A stretch of DNA of 64,000 nt, from positions 351,501-415,500 of the forward strand of contig JAMWET010001298.1 of assembly GCA_024036415.1 (NCBI GenBank). The letters are read 5' to 3'. How positions within the stretch are numbered: position 1 is the first letter of the stretch; the number at the start of each line of letters is the position of its first letter. Shown here one piece after another: positions 11,731 to 22,150 of the stretch. The notes beneath the pieces are model-generated. The model was not told the DNA's origin. It made no database searches and worked only from the letters and a program-made list of their open reading frames with translations. The position numbers and the translations under genes are program-made. This stretch comes from Prochilodus magdalenae. Taxonomy: Eukaryota; Chordata; Actinopteri; Characiformes; Prochilodontidae.

Positions 11731-12126
11731 CTCTCCAAAAAGGAAAAGAAAGCAGGAATGAGTAAACGAGGAGAGAGGAGTAGAGGAGAGACTGGAGGAG
11801 GCCATGGCAAGCTGAAGGTCTGCAAGATTAAGCTTTCATTGCTTGCTCTCCATGCTGGCTCTGGTTTATGTCCAGAGACGCTCCTTGCCTCCCTCTGCTC
11901 TCAGTCTTTGGAGAGCAAACAGTTGCACTGAGGATACAGAGCTTCTATCATTTGTTCGCTCTCACCGTTCTGGAGCTGCAGTGAACTTGTTATGCTTACA
12001 GTGAATGAATATGCAGACTTCACCCTCAGAGAAGTTTAGTTTCAGGAGTCTTTCTCCTTTTATTCAATCTAAATTTTGGATACAGCAAAAACATCAAAGC
12101 AACACATTAAAGCAGTGAAGCTCTCT
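11731..12126. other. No gene seen
   Basis: Purine-rich stretch at 11740-11805 followed by ordinary unique DNA. Confidence 0.4.
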
Positions 12127-12672
12127 ATGAGTCACCCTTTTGGAATATAGCTGCACGGCGCAGGACTGCATGCACACAGACCTTTACAATGGCTGCTCCT
12201 AACACCAACTTAACGTCAGTTTTTATTCCACCTCCACCCTACTGCAAAATCTGCAGGAACTGCATGAGAATACTCAAGATGCATGTGTTGGATGATCACA
12301 GGACACCATTAGAAACCTCTACAGTTCCATGCCGAGACGTCTGGTATGTTGCATTATGAATGGTTCATTGTCACGTGTCGCATGTCCAGCAGGCCACCTG
12401 TCCACTGCAAATTGCAGGAACTGTGTGAGAATATTCAAGTTGCATGGGATGGCTTATCGTAGGGCACCATTAGGAAACTCTACTGCTGAATCCTGAGACG
12501 TCTGGCACGTTGCATTATTAAACATGGCCACCTAACACCATACCGAGAGACACTACTTCTGTATGTGTAGCTCAATAAATATTACCCATATCAGACTAAA
12601 CTGATCATCATTTATTGTGCATGGGAGCCTTTATCTTCCTTCCCAATAGCGCTCTATTCCCACAGCTTCACA
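12127..12672 (+). mobile_element. Tc1-A family, copy 4 (rearranged, internal duplication)
   Basis: Family blocks are out of single order. The C-terminal segment (CTGCAGGAACTG, GAGAATACTCAAGATGCAT, ACAGGACACCATTAGAAACC) occurs twice, at about 12230-12360 and 12395-12500. The piece between holds GTCACGTGTCGCATGTCCAG. The tail with CTCAATAAATATTACC follows at 12570. The left terminal repeat is missing and the right end fades after 12660. Confidence 0.75.
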
Positions 12673-12914
12673 GACTAATCAGACATGTCTTCTTCTGCCA
12701 TACTTTTCTTATTCTTCCTGGTAGATCATCACCAGGGGCATTCAGCAGGAATTATTTTACTGTGATAAATTCCTTACAGTGGCCACTAGATTCACTGGTG
12801 ACTTTCAGATCTGTTTCTCATTGTTACTTTCACAGGACTCTAACAGTTATTGGTTATTCTCTATTTAATATTGCATATAATTGTAAATTCTAATCCTTTA
12901 TATATTGCTTTTGT

Positions 12915-13079
12915 GCCTGGCCTGCTTTCTAACTGGAGGAGGATGGGTTCTCCTTTTGAGTCTTCGGTTCTCTCTCTTGACTCTCGGCTTGCTCACTGGG
13001 GGCTTGGACCCGGATTCCTTGTAAAGCTGCTTCGTGTTCTGTTGCAAAAGGAGTTATATAAATTAAAACTTGACTTGAC
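12915..13079 (+). mobile_element. Degenerate retroposon 3' end (ACTTG-type tail)
   Basis: CTTGCTCACTGGGGGCTTGG, TTGTAAAGCTGCTTCGTG, AAAAGGAGTTATATAAATTA and a terminal ACTTGACTTGACG match the widespread teleost tail (tgtaaagctgctttgag... gcgctatacaaataaa...ttgacttg). Only the 3' end is present. Confidence 0.55.
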
Positions 13080-14246
13080 GTCTTTAGTTTTGCACTACAG
13101 TTATGGGGCTAATGTAGCTAACAAGTTACCCCCGCCAATTAGCATGTAGCAATTTTCCCATCGTTTGCCATTGAACACAACCACATGCTGCCATAAACCT
13201 TATGCTGATTTTTTTTCCTGGTTAGTTTTTGTTGGTTTTAGAGTCATGGATGGCAAATAACCCAGTATTATACAACGGGAATAAGAGTACAGAGCATCAT
13301 CCTGCCTTTTCCTACCAAATACATAATCTACACTGCCACATTTATCCTCTGATATTCACCAAGTATTGGCGACATTGGTGTCACCATGCCAACGTTTGCA
13401 TGGCTGTATCAGTCGTGTACTCTTATGGGGTGTGGAACTCATTTTTTTCTCAATGCTAACATGCGAACGCAACATCAGCGCTAAGCTAACAGCCATTTAC
13501 CTGAATCATTTTGGCTGTTCCAGATCAAACACAGATATTCGGCTGTGGTGAAAGATATGTTTTGTTTTATTTGAAGCTTGTAACAGATACATCTTTCCTG
13601 GCCTTGAGCTGGTTCTGTTTTTCATTTCTAACAACTGACTGAGACCGGGTTAGACTTGCAGGAGATTTAGAAGGCCTTTTTTTTTCACATATAGTTGAAT
13701 ATATTCTATATCAGTATTTGAATCCGCTGGTACTTATTCATTACAATGGTAGTTAAATGGACACGTTAATAGTGTCAGTTCTTCTCCTGAAGGCCTAACC
13801 AAGGGGACAGCTCACTTGGCTTTACCTCATTGAGACCATGAAGAAAAAATAAAATCCTGAATTGTAATTATTGTTTACAACCAAGCCTATTTCTGCAATT
13901 TTTGCAAAATTATACTGATTTAATGAAATAACTAAACATAAATAACACATGTATGTCACAGAAATCATAACTGTTACACAAATGTTACATGTAAATATAT
14001 ATATGAACTTTTTTTATGAAAACACTTCATTTATGAAATATGTGTGATTTTTTCCCCCATGAACAGTTCCTCATACAGTGCCAGAAACCACTAAGCAGAT
14101 TTGTTTGAGTTCACTAGATCATAGATATCAACATTTGCCTCATAGCTCCAGTACAAACCAAAGAAGCAAACTTCAGACACCAAACTTCAGCCAGTTCACT
14201 GACCACACAAGTACCTTTGGGTAAACTGTGTAAATGATATTTTGTG

Positions 14247-14249
<3 letters not shown>
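13080..14249. other. No gene seen
   Basis: Unique AT-rich DNA. A poly-T run lies at about 13677-13686. Small frames near 13229-13551 overlap each other and have no recognisable features. Confidence 0.5.

Positions 14250-14279
<30 letters not shown>
14250..14279. repeat. (GT)15 microsatellite
   Basis: Pure GT dinucleotide run. Confidence 0.97.
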
Positions 14280-14283
<4 letters not shown>

Positions 14284-14284
14284 C

Positions 14285-14780
14285 AGTAGAGAATCCGATC
14301 TCTGCTGCTCTGTTATCACGTCCCTCCAAGGCGTCCCAATCTCGCAGGATGGTGCTCATGTTTCAACACCTCATCCATCATAATCGCCACTGACGGACAT
14401 GGTCACCTAAGTACTAAAGGTGACGCAGGGTGAAGTGGCGGGCCTCTACCACCAGCACGGCGGTGCGAATTAAAAAAGTTGTTGCGGTCATCTCAGGCAC
14501 CAGGCTGCATCGTGGCCGCTTGCCATGGCTACACCATGGTGGACGTGCTGAAGCAACTCAAACAGCACAAAGATGTTGGAATTACAAGCAGAACAATGAC
14601 GGATGGGTCATTACAGCTTAATGAAAGTCGAGTATCTGTGTTGCTTCTCCATAGCCTCTCGTAAGAAGTTACGGCCGATGGTATGACCTCCGCTGTATTT
14701 TCATCATTGTCGGTACCAGTGAACGCAAAGTTCAGTCCAAGGTCACCTCGCCCTTAGTGCACTTGCAAGGCAAGAGGAGC
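14285..14780. promoter_or_regulatory. Unique block, candidate conserved non-coding element
   Basis: Repeat-free and higher in GC than its flanks, with short frames in several registers. The stretch 14520-14590 (TACACCATGGTGGACGTGCT) looks codon-like but is not sustained and has no splice-site context that I trust. Candidate enhancer or very old exon. Confidence 0.25.
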
Positions 14781-15599
14781 GGGTCTGCTTTTTTTTTCCT
14801 CTCTTTTTCTTTTTCTTCAATGCAAGCATATTGTAAGGGCTTGCATGTGACTGTAATTTCCAGGCTAGCTAGGATCACAAAAGAGGATGTGGAAATTGCA
14901 TTCTGCACAATACACACCACCACATTTCCTTGAGTCTCCCTCGCTAACCCTTAGGAGACAGAAAAACCCATTACAAAAGGAGTGAAGCTTGCGGCGAAAC
15001 ACTCCCCGAGCACTCCCCGAGCACAGGCTGTGTTTTTGAGCTCTCTATTCAACTATCAGCAGGACCAGTGTCTGACTTTTTCACCTGGTCAAATCCCACT
15101 GCATTACACCTCCAGTAGCATCTGGCTTGTTCTGACCCTGATCCGAATGCATAATGCCCTCCTGTTTACTGGTCACATCCACCAGAATTGTGGTCCATGC
15201 TATTTTGTTTTTCATTCAGAAAGGCTACGATTACAGTAAATCACCAAAGGCCTATTCAGTTCACCTTTCCACCACATACAGGGTATCCATATATGCAGTG
15301 CTAGCTCCCTCTCCAACATTGTTTTGATTAGTCATTTGTCACAGCTACCGTGAACTGCTTTTTCAGCTTGTTTAAGCGGCCCCTCAGTTGAGCTATGCAT
15401 TTTTTAAGCTATTCATGGAATATATATTTGATATTTTATAATTTAGCAAGCAAGCAAGTCAACGTATATAAAAGTATTTTTATTGTGCTTGAATGCTACT
15501 GAGGCAATTATACACATAGGTATACATATATACACTAGCAGCTCAACACAGAGTCAGATGGTGCTGCACGAGAGGATGATCAGGCAACAAAAACCTGGT
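14781..15599. other. No gene seen
   Basis: Contains a tiny tandem duplication (CACTCCCCGAG twice, near 14999-15021) and otherwise unique DNA. Confidence 0.45.
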
Positions 15600-15760
15600 G
15601 AGTGTGCAACGGGATTTATAGAAGTGGTGGTACAGTGCAGTGAATGTCTCATTTGATGTATGGAAAATGGTTCCAAAGCATGTTAATAATTGGTTTGAAG
15701 GAGTGATTGTATTTGAGAGTGCTAAAGACCATAGTGTGTGTAGGAAGTAGCTGAATCTGC
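15600..15760. repeat. Dispersed repeat family S, copy 1
   Basis: TGGTACAGTGCAGTGAATG, then an imperfect match through AATGGTTCCAAAGCA to GTGCTAAAGACCATAGTGTG. The same order and direction recurs at 36228-36396. Class unknown. The surrounding 106-codon minus frame has no recognised family. Confidence 0.55.
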
Positions 15761-16054
15761 AGGTGTATGGTAGCGCACAGTCATACATGTCTACCAGCAG
15801 TGGCACAAATCCAAGTCTACAGCATATTCTCCTCAGAATTGTGCCAGGGAAGGCATCCATCAAATTTGGTCCAACTGTGCAATTCTTTGATTCAGGAATG
15901 GCTGAACATTGATGTTGCCTACATCCAGAAACTTGCTGGCCTTCTGCTAATACTTTCTGTACAATACAGAAAACTGGAACTTAATTCCAGCTTCTATTAG
16001 ACAGTGAAGCTCAGTACACACGTTTAGGAAACATACAAAATGTATCTCTTTAAC
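15761..16054. other. No gene seen
   Basis: May be part of the same repeat as 15600-15760, since the minus-strand open frame continues through it, but the second copy does not extend this far. Confidence 0.3.
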
Positions 16055-16110
16055 TTAGCATATACAACATATAACAACATATAACATATAACAACATAAA
16101 ACAACATATA
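16055..16110. repeat. Short imperfect tandem repeat (ATATAACAAC-type)
   Basis: Five or so irregular copies of ACATATAACA/ACAACATATA. Confidence 0.8.
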
Positions 16111-16180
16111 GATAGATTTGATTTGTGTCTATTGCTTATTAAACCGTATACTGTACAGATAGTACTTATATCAACTGTAT

Positions 16181-16234
16181 GCAAAGCACTCTGAGCTGCC
16201 AACGGTATGAAAGGTGCTCTATAAAAAAAAAAAA
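16181..16234 (+). mobile_element. Retroposon 3' tail fragment
   Basis: GCACTCTGAGCTGCC, GTATGAAAGGTGCTCTATAA and a poly-A run match the end of common fish retroposons (gcactttgagctgc... atgaaaggtgctatataaa). Confidence 0.5.
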
Positions 16235-16407
16235 GTATCCATTCTGTTGGACGATATGGGGCCTATAGAAGGAGACAGCAATACTGCAATAGGTGTGTAC
16301 TAGTACACATTCTCTAGTGAAAGGCTACTGCCAAGGCATGCTAAAATCACAAGCAAGCGCAGCGCTGTCGTCAGCCATGTGTGTCATATTGTTGCTGTTG
16401 GAACAAA

Positions 16408-16540
16408 AACCTATATTTCACCAAAATGATAACATATCTTATTTTTGATGTAAGTCAATGTAGCCAGAGATTTTTGCAAGTACTTTTGGCCCATTTCTTT
16501 TCATCAGTTCCTGAAGAACGACAAAAATGGAGATACAAAG
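16408..16540 (-). repeat. Dispersed repeat family R, copy 2
   Basis: On the minus strand: TGTATCTCCATTTTTGTCG at one end and CTACATTGACTTACATCAA, ATGTTATCATTTTGGTGAAA at the other. Same family as 5202, opposite direction. Confidence 0.5.
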
Positions 16541-17409
16541 TCTAGATCCAACAGCAGCTAACTGCTCACACCCTATAGAGTTGATGAATAAAAGGAAATA
16601 TCACATAAATGTCCAAATAAACTTTACCTAGAGAACTAGGGTTATGGTAACAGGGTTATTTGGGTGGTTACATTGTTAGCAGGTGCTCTTTCCTCTATGT
16701 GAGATATTGTTTTAAGTCCAAACTACCATTTAAATAGGGCTTTGCTTTGTGTGGCTACCTTACCGATATTAGCAAGTGCAGTTATTACCTGCCATGTGTG
16801 TCCCCAGCTCAAACGTCACACAATGAGTAACACTGCACTACAAAGTAGTACAGCGCTGTTTATACCAACCAATCCTTGTAAACAAAGCATCCACAGCCTC
16901 ATAGATACATGTCTATAAAGGCATGTTTGCTCATGCCGTCACCGAAGCCTGCCCAAATCTAACACAATGTGTGCCAATCATCTGAAATGAGAGAAGACAG
17001 CAATGAAATGTGCTCTTAAAAGAAACAGAGCCCGTGTTTAGCATTATCCTGACGTTTATCATTGCTGTTAAATATTACGAGAAAGGAGAAAAGCCTGTCT
17101 GCTGAAAATACTCATCAATTTGTTATAGCATCGGAGAAATTTCAGAAGCATAGCTTAAACCCTGAATGATTTTTTTGGTTTTTTTGGGGAGGAGATAGAG
17201 GCAACATTTAAGTCTTGATTGGCATGTGTTTATGTCAGCGCAGTGTTGTCACTGAAGCGCTCCGTATTGAGTGGCTAAGTGGCATGCAGGATTAAGTGGC
17301 TAGAGGTGCATGGCTCAGTTATGAATCGATTGATCAGATGGCCATTCAAAGGCATGGATGACCAAGTTTCAACACCAGAAAGCTGTAAAATAAACAAAAG
17401 CTCAAAATA
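16541..17409. other. No gene seen
   Basis: Unique DNA. Part of 16920-17150 is repeat-free with GC/AT alternation but gives no motif that stands out. Confidence 0.45.
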
Positions 17410-18131
17410 CACTCGTGATCAATAGAATAGTTGCACCCAGAAGAGTTGGATGGCAGTGCTATTGGGATGCAACAATAAATGATGCTACATTTTGACTGAT
17501 ATAGGCATACAGAAATAGTGTCTCCTAATATGGCAGCCATGTTTGGTAATGCAACATGCCAGACGTCTCAGCATTCAGCTGTAAAGGTTCCTAATGGTGT
17601 CTGAACATAAACCATAACCTGCAGCTTGGACATTCTCATACAGTTCCTGCATTTTGTGGTGGACAGGTGGCCTTCTGGACATGTGACAATGGACCATTCA
17701 TCTTGGTGCTGACCACTGTGCCTACACACATGGATTTGAAAGCGGGACTCGTTACTCCATGACAATCTGGCATGACCCCATTGCAGTCTTTGATGATGCT
17801 GATGTGGTCTTAAGGGGCAGTGTGTGTGAGACAGTCTGCGTTCATGTAATTCTGCATCGTGCAGTCATCTGCCAATAGTCTATGCACTAACAGGGTCACT
17901 CATAGATGGGATTACTGCTCTCTGAATATCAGCAGTCGTAGCTGTTTGGTCAGTCAGGTACAGGGAGGACACCCGTCCTTGCTTATGTCACAGTTGCGGC
18001 CAAGCATAAAACTTTATTCTACTCATTTGTATGTCTCATGATGTCAAACCTGCCCACCAGGTTTCATTCCTGTTGGTTGATTTGTTCTGGGTGCAACTCT
18101 TTGTGCAACTTCTCTTTGAAAGATGAATGTG
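17410..18131 (-). mobile_element. Tc1-A family, copy 5 (full length ends, internally deleted)
   Basis: Flanked by TA on both sides (17408-17409 and 18132-18133), as expected of a Tc1 insertion. The left end is CACTCGTGATCAATAG then TAGTTGCACCCAGAAG. The right end is CTGGGTGCAACTC and GAAAGATGAATGTG. On the minus strand the transposase remnant shows S-N-E-S-R-F then C-R-H-S-G-Q-H-Q-D-E, and the shared internal deletion. The 65-codon minus frame is part of this remnant. Confidence 0.85.
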
Positions 18132-18289
18132 TAAGTGAGCCTCTGTCTAACTGCAATGTGTTTTTTGACCAACCACGGTTCTAAATGTGCGTTCCTGTAA
18201 GTGTTTTGATAAATAAAAGCATTGTTTTAATTGTTTAATTAATAAATTATTTCAGTAAAAATAATGCAGGCCAGTGTTTACCTTTCAGT

Positions 18290-18366
18290 AAATTATGTTG
18301 CAATATATTTATGTTGCAATATACCGATATTTATATATATATATACCGATATTGCTATATTTTCCA
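18290..18366. repeat. AT-rich imperfect inverted/tandem repeat
   Basis: CAATATATTTATGTTGCAAT and ATACCGATATT pieces are repeated around a short (TA)n core. Confidence 0.6.
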
Positions 18367-18419
18367 TTACTAATACTGTATATCCCCCCTATTTAATAGA
18401 GGTTTACATGCAGTAACAG

Positions 18420-19440
18420 ACGATAGGTTAAGACGTTAAGCTCAAGTGTGAGGCCGAATGCGCCAGACTAATGGGATTCACAGGGCATGCACCAAGGCCC
18501 TCTTGCTGTCTTATGCAGCGATTATGAAATATTGCGAGGAAAGGGAAGATGGAACTCCCCCTTGCGCTAAGCAGAAACAATTAAGTGACAAACAAACCCC
18601 TAACGCTGATGAAAAGCCGGAGCGCCTCGCGTCTTCACAGATGACTTAATTTGGTGTGGGAAAAGCTGGCAGCTCCTCTGAAGTGCTGCCTCTCCCCCTG
18701 CTCCTCCGGGCCGTGGCGTGACCTTCATCGCCGCTCCACCTGCAGGAAGCCATGTTTGATTCTCTGTCCGCCGAGACGCCCGCTTGACAGCAGAATGGTA
18801 TCATAGGACCCGAGTGGAGGAATTTCTCTTTCTCTGTCATCATTAAGGGGCGTCCCCCTACGGTGAGGGGAATGAAAAGTACGATTTAATGTTCTCGGGA
18901 GAGTGGCAGGGGAAGAAAAGCTCAAAGCCTTCGCCATGCTGCTTTCTGAGTGGGTCACTCCAGCCCTCGCAGCGAATGGGATGTCCCTGTGGAATTTGCC
19001 ATAGACTCGCCTGAAAAGAAAAGGGATTAAGGCCCTTTTAAGGATGGAAATGTAACAAAAGGAGCACTTTTATGATGTAGCAGCATAAAATGAGGGGGCC
19101 TCCATTGTGGCGCTGATTGCAAAAAAGATCTTTGAAACGAGGCGGCCCGCAATGCGCTCCCCTCCCGTCCCCCACGGGTGCTTGTGGCTTGTACAAAATG
19201 ACTTGTCTACATTAGAGGCGCTGTGGCTTGCCTTCAAGAGGCAAAGTACAAGATTATTGGTTTGTTTCTACTTTCTAGCTTTTCTCTCCCTCTCCCGGTT
19301 TTCCCCCAACCCCCAACTCCCCTCAACCCCCCAACCCCACCACTCCTCAAGTGCGTCAGATGGAGGTTGGGTCCCAGTGAAAGTTGGTTAATTTGGAGAG
19401 TGAAAGCGTAATTAGCATCCGCCCGCAGGCTAGCCTGTGT
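18420..19440. promoter_or_regulatory. Long unique GC/AT-mosaic block, candidate conserved element cluster
   Basis: About 1 kb with no transposon sequence and GC well above the flanks, including CCTTCATCGCCGCTCCACC, ACCCGAGTGGAGGAATTTC and GTACGATTTAATGTTC. The open frames on both strands are a by-product of GC content. A C-rich patch (CCCCCAACCCCCAACTCCC) lies at 19303-19321. Looks like several adjacent enhancer-type elements. Confidence 0.35.
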
Positions 19441-20584
19441 CAGTGCTAGCTGCTGTAAAAGCACTTTGCCACAGCAGCCGTGAGAAGGCACGGGGGAAGT
19501 TAACACCACACTCCACACTACTACTCAGGCTGCATGTATTTAGGCAATTTGTACATTTTGATTTCTTTTCTTTCCACTTTACTAGCCCTGATCTGATGCG
19601 CCATGCTAGCATAACAAACAGCTGCATGCGTCTTCCTTTCTTTGCCTTTTCTTGTCTTTTTCTCGCAGGGTCTCTAAAATAACCAGCTTAGTTTCAGGCG
19701 TACAGAAAGAGGGAAAAAAGAAGCGGTATATGGAGAAAGCGGCTCTCTAGTCGCTGGTATAGAGGGAATGGCAAATGCAGCATCTGCTATTTATCGAGCT
19801 AAAAAGGAGGCTTCAGCTGGAAGCAGCGCAAGCCGCAGCGCTTGGAAGCGCACTAAGTGTAAAGTGAGCAGAGGTAGAAGACTGTTCCTCTGGGCTGAGC
19901 TCCACACCAAAGGGCTCACACTGTAGCTGCGAGGAATGCAGACGTGCGAACACTAGAGGGGGAGCTTAGCCGTGGCACAGCAGCCGCTCTGCCTCCCGGA
20001 CCCCCACAGACTACAGCCTGGAGCTAGGGAGACAGAGAGGAGGTCAGAGGTCACAGGGGTGAGAAGAACGAAGAAGCCAATTTTATTGTCGTTCTCTGGG
20101 AGAAGGGGGGGACAATGCGTTTGCTGAGGCTGCATGGATCTGGGGGCCGTTTTTTCTGAACAGTATATGTGTGTAGATTTGTTTTATATGTTTGGTGGGG
20201 GAGCTAGAGAATATCGGGACTTAACTTGCGATATCAGGCCGAACAAACTGATCAAACACCCCTCTAATGTAGCTCCACAATGTTAACTTTACAGGAGACG
20301 GCAACAACTTTATTTACCCTTAATGCATGTTTATGTAAAGAGGCTTTATTCCAAGCAGTTTTGGAAGATTTCTGTTGTTCCATTCATCATGAAATGTCCA
20401 CACCAGTAAAAAAGGGCAGCTGCTGTGTTCAGAAAAGGATTTAGGAAAGTGAGATGTTCAGTTTGAGACAAAGTTCTGAATGTTTATGATTGAAATGGTT
20501 AATGGATGTGTTCAGGTTACTGTACTTCATATTAGAAATTTTAGAGTCTGGTAAGACTTCACATTAAGAATCAACTAACTAATA
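19441..20584. other. No gene seen
   Basis: The left part (to about 20150) is moderately GC-rich unique DNA that could belong to the preceding block. The right part is plain AT-rich DNA. No credible exon. Confidence 0.4.
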
Positions 20585-20664
20585 TATTAACAATTATAGT
20601 TATATATTATTAACAATTATAGTTATATATGTTAACTATTGTAATCTTTACTATTGTAATCTTG
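20585..20664. repeat. Cluster of small tandem duplications
   Basis: A 23 bp unit starting TATTAACAATTATAGTTATA occurs twice head to tail (20585-20607, 20608-20630). It is followed by two copies of CTATTGTAATCTT spaced 15 bp apart. Confidence 0.85.
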
Positions 20665-20789
20665 TTTAAAATTATATTCATATAAAATGTATGTGATCGC
20701 AAACAACTAATATAATTTATGTATTTACATGCATCACATATTTCACTGTTGTCTGAACACAACTTCATATCTTAAAGTAAAAACATACT

Positions 20790-20910
20790 TCACTTTTAAT
20801 GCATGTCAGTGTAACCAGACTTTTTGTCCTTTCGTCATGAGATTTACATGCTATAAAAATGGCACCAGTATTTTTAAAATACTGACAACAACAAAAATGG
20901 ACATATGAGG
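20790..20910 (-). repeat. Dispersed repeat family R, copy 3 (diverged)
   Basis: Minus strand holds CCATTTTTGTTGTTGTCAG, TAAATCTCATGACGAAAGG and CTGGTTACACTGACATGCAT, in the same order as 16408-16540 but more diverged. Confidence 0.4.
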
Positions 20911-20924
20911 CTTTGTTACGACAG

Positions 20925-21480
20925 CACCGCTGTGTATATATTCTGTATGGGGGGCAAAGAAAGTGTTTACCCGTGATTATCTCGGCCCTGGATAACAGTT
21001 ATCTGTGTGTGAAACTGTATCTTGTGCGGAGAAGTTTGAGCAGGCGGGCGTGTTGCCCTGTTTTATGTGGGGGAGTGAAGTTTTAGCAGCGTTCACACTG
21101 ATATAGAGCCTTTAAAAGCCCTCTGGAGGCACTCTAATATCAGTAGAGGGATTATTAGTGGGACCCTCCTCCTCCTCCTCCTCCATCTACCTCTCCTCTC
21201 CCCTCAATGCCTTCGCCATCATTTAAATGTCTAAGGAATAATTGAATGAATTATCATAAAATTTTGACAAATTCATTGACTCGGCCCCGGCAAGCCAGCG
21301 AGACGTTTCCTTTCATTTAAAGCCGTACAAGACATGACATTTGAAATTAGTTTATATGCGGCCGAGACCTTTCGCTTTTTCAGCGGTGGTCCGGAGAACA
21401 AAAAAAACGAGGTAAGGGCAAACAGGCAGCGTTGCGGACTCTGTATCAGAGTACTGCAAACGAAGCAGGACATTTAACAG
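20925..21480. promoter_or_regulatory. Unique block, candidate conserved non-coding element
   Basis: Repeat-free apart from (CTC)6 at 21166-21185. The part 21185-21420 has the enhancer-like pattern: TAAGGAATAATTGAATGAAT, CATAAAATTTTGACAAATTC, CCTTTCATTTAAAGCCGTAC, GAAATTAGTTTATATGCGGC. No alignment available. Confidence 0.35.
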
Positions 21481-22049
21481 CTTCTCGCTCGTTCACATGA
21501 AAGTGTGCTGGATTTTTTTCCCCACTCTTTCTTCCTCTGGTTCGGAAAACAGTGCAGTATCTAAGCATGGGGAACTATTGTGGGGGGAATGAAATGCTTT
21601 GCTGCAAGACACTGACCTCAGCTTTCCCACATCAAAGTGCCTCGCCTGCCCACTTCCCTTCATGACTCCAGCGTAGTGGTCTCTGTGTATATGTGATGTT
21701 TTTTTTTTCTTCCTTTTTTTTCTTTTTCCAGTTTTCTATATGGCCTAAAGGAGAACATGCGTAATTCTCCTATCTGTGCTCCACCCACTAAGGATGGATG
21801 AGCCTTACAGAATGTAAAAGTACCTTTCATCCTAGTGTTTTTCAGACTGAAGAAGTTTCCAGTTTAAGATGCTACACCACTGAGCTGGACTTTGTTGTTG
21901 TTGCTAATGGAAATCAGGCAGACTGGAAATTACAATGAATTGCCATCATGCTGTTAGCTTGATTACACAACCACATAAACCCTAAAATAAATCTGGACAG
22001 TGTGGCGTTTCACTTGCACACCAGATACAATATCCAAATATCCAATTTA
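21481..22049. other. No gene seen
   Basis: Contains a T-rich run at about 21700-21731. No coding features. Confidence 0.45.
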
Positions 22050-22150
22050 AAAGTCTGTTCCACTAACTTCAAATGAAATTAGGTTTTTGCCCACTCTTTA
22101 AAAGTTGCCATTTTAGAGATACTTGTTTTCCTTTGGACAGGAACGATTTG
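22050..22150 (+). repeat. Dispersed repeat family R, copy 4
   Basis: AGTCTGTTCCACTAACTTCA, TAGGTTTTTGCCCACTCTT and AAAGTTGCCATTTTAGAGAT match the family consensus in order. Confidence 0.6.
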
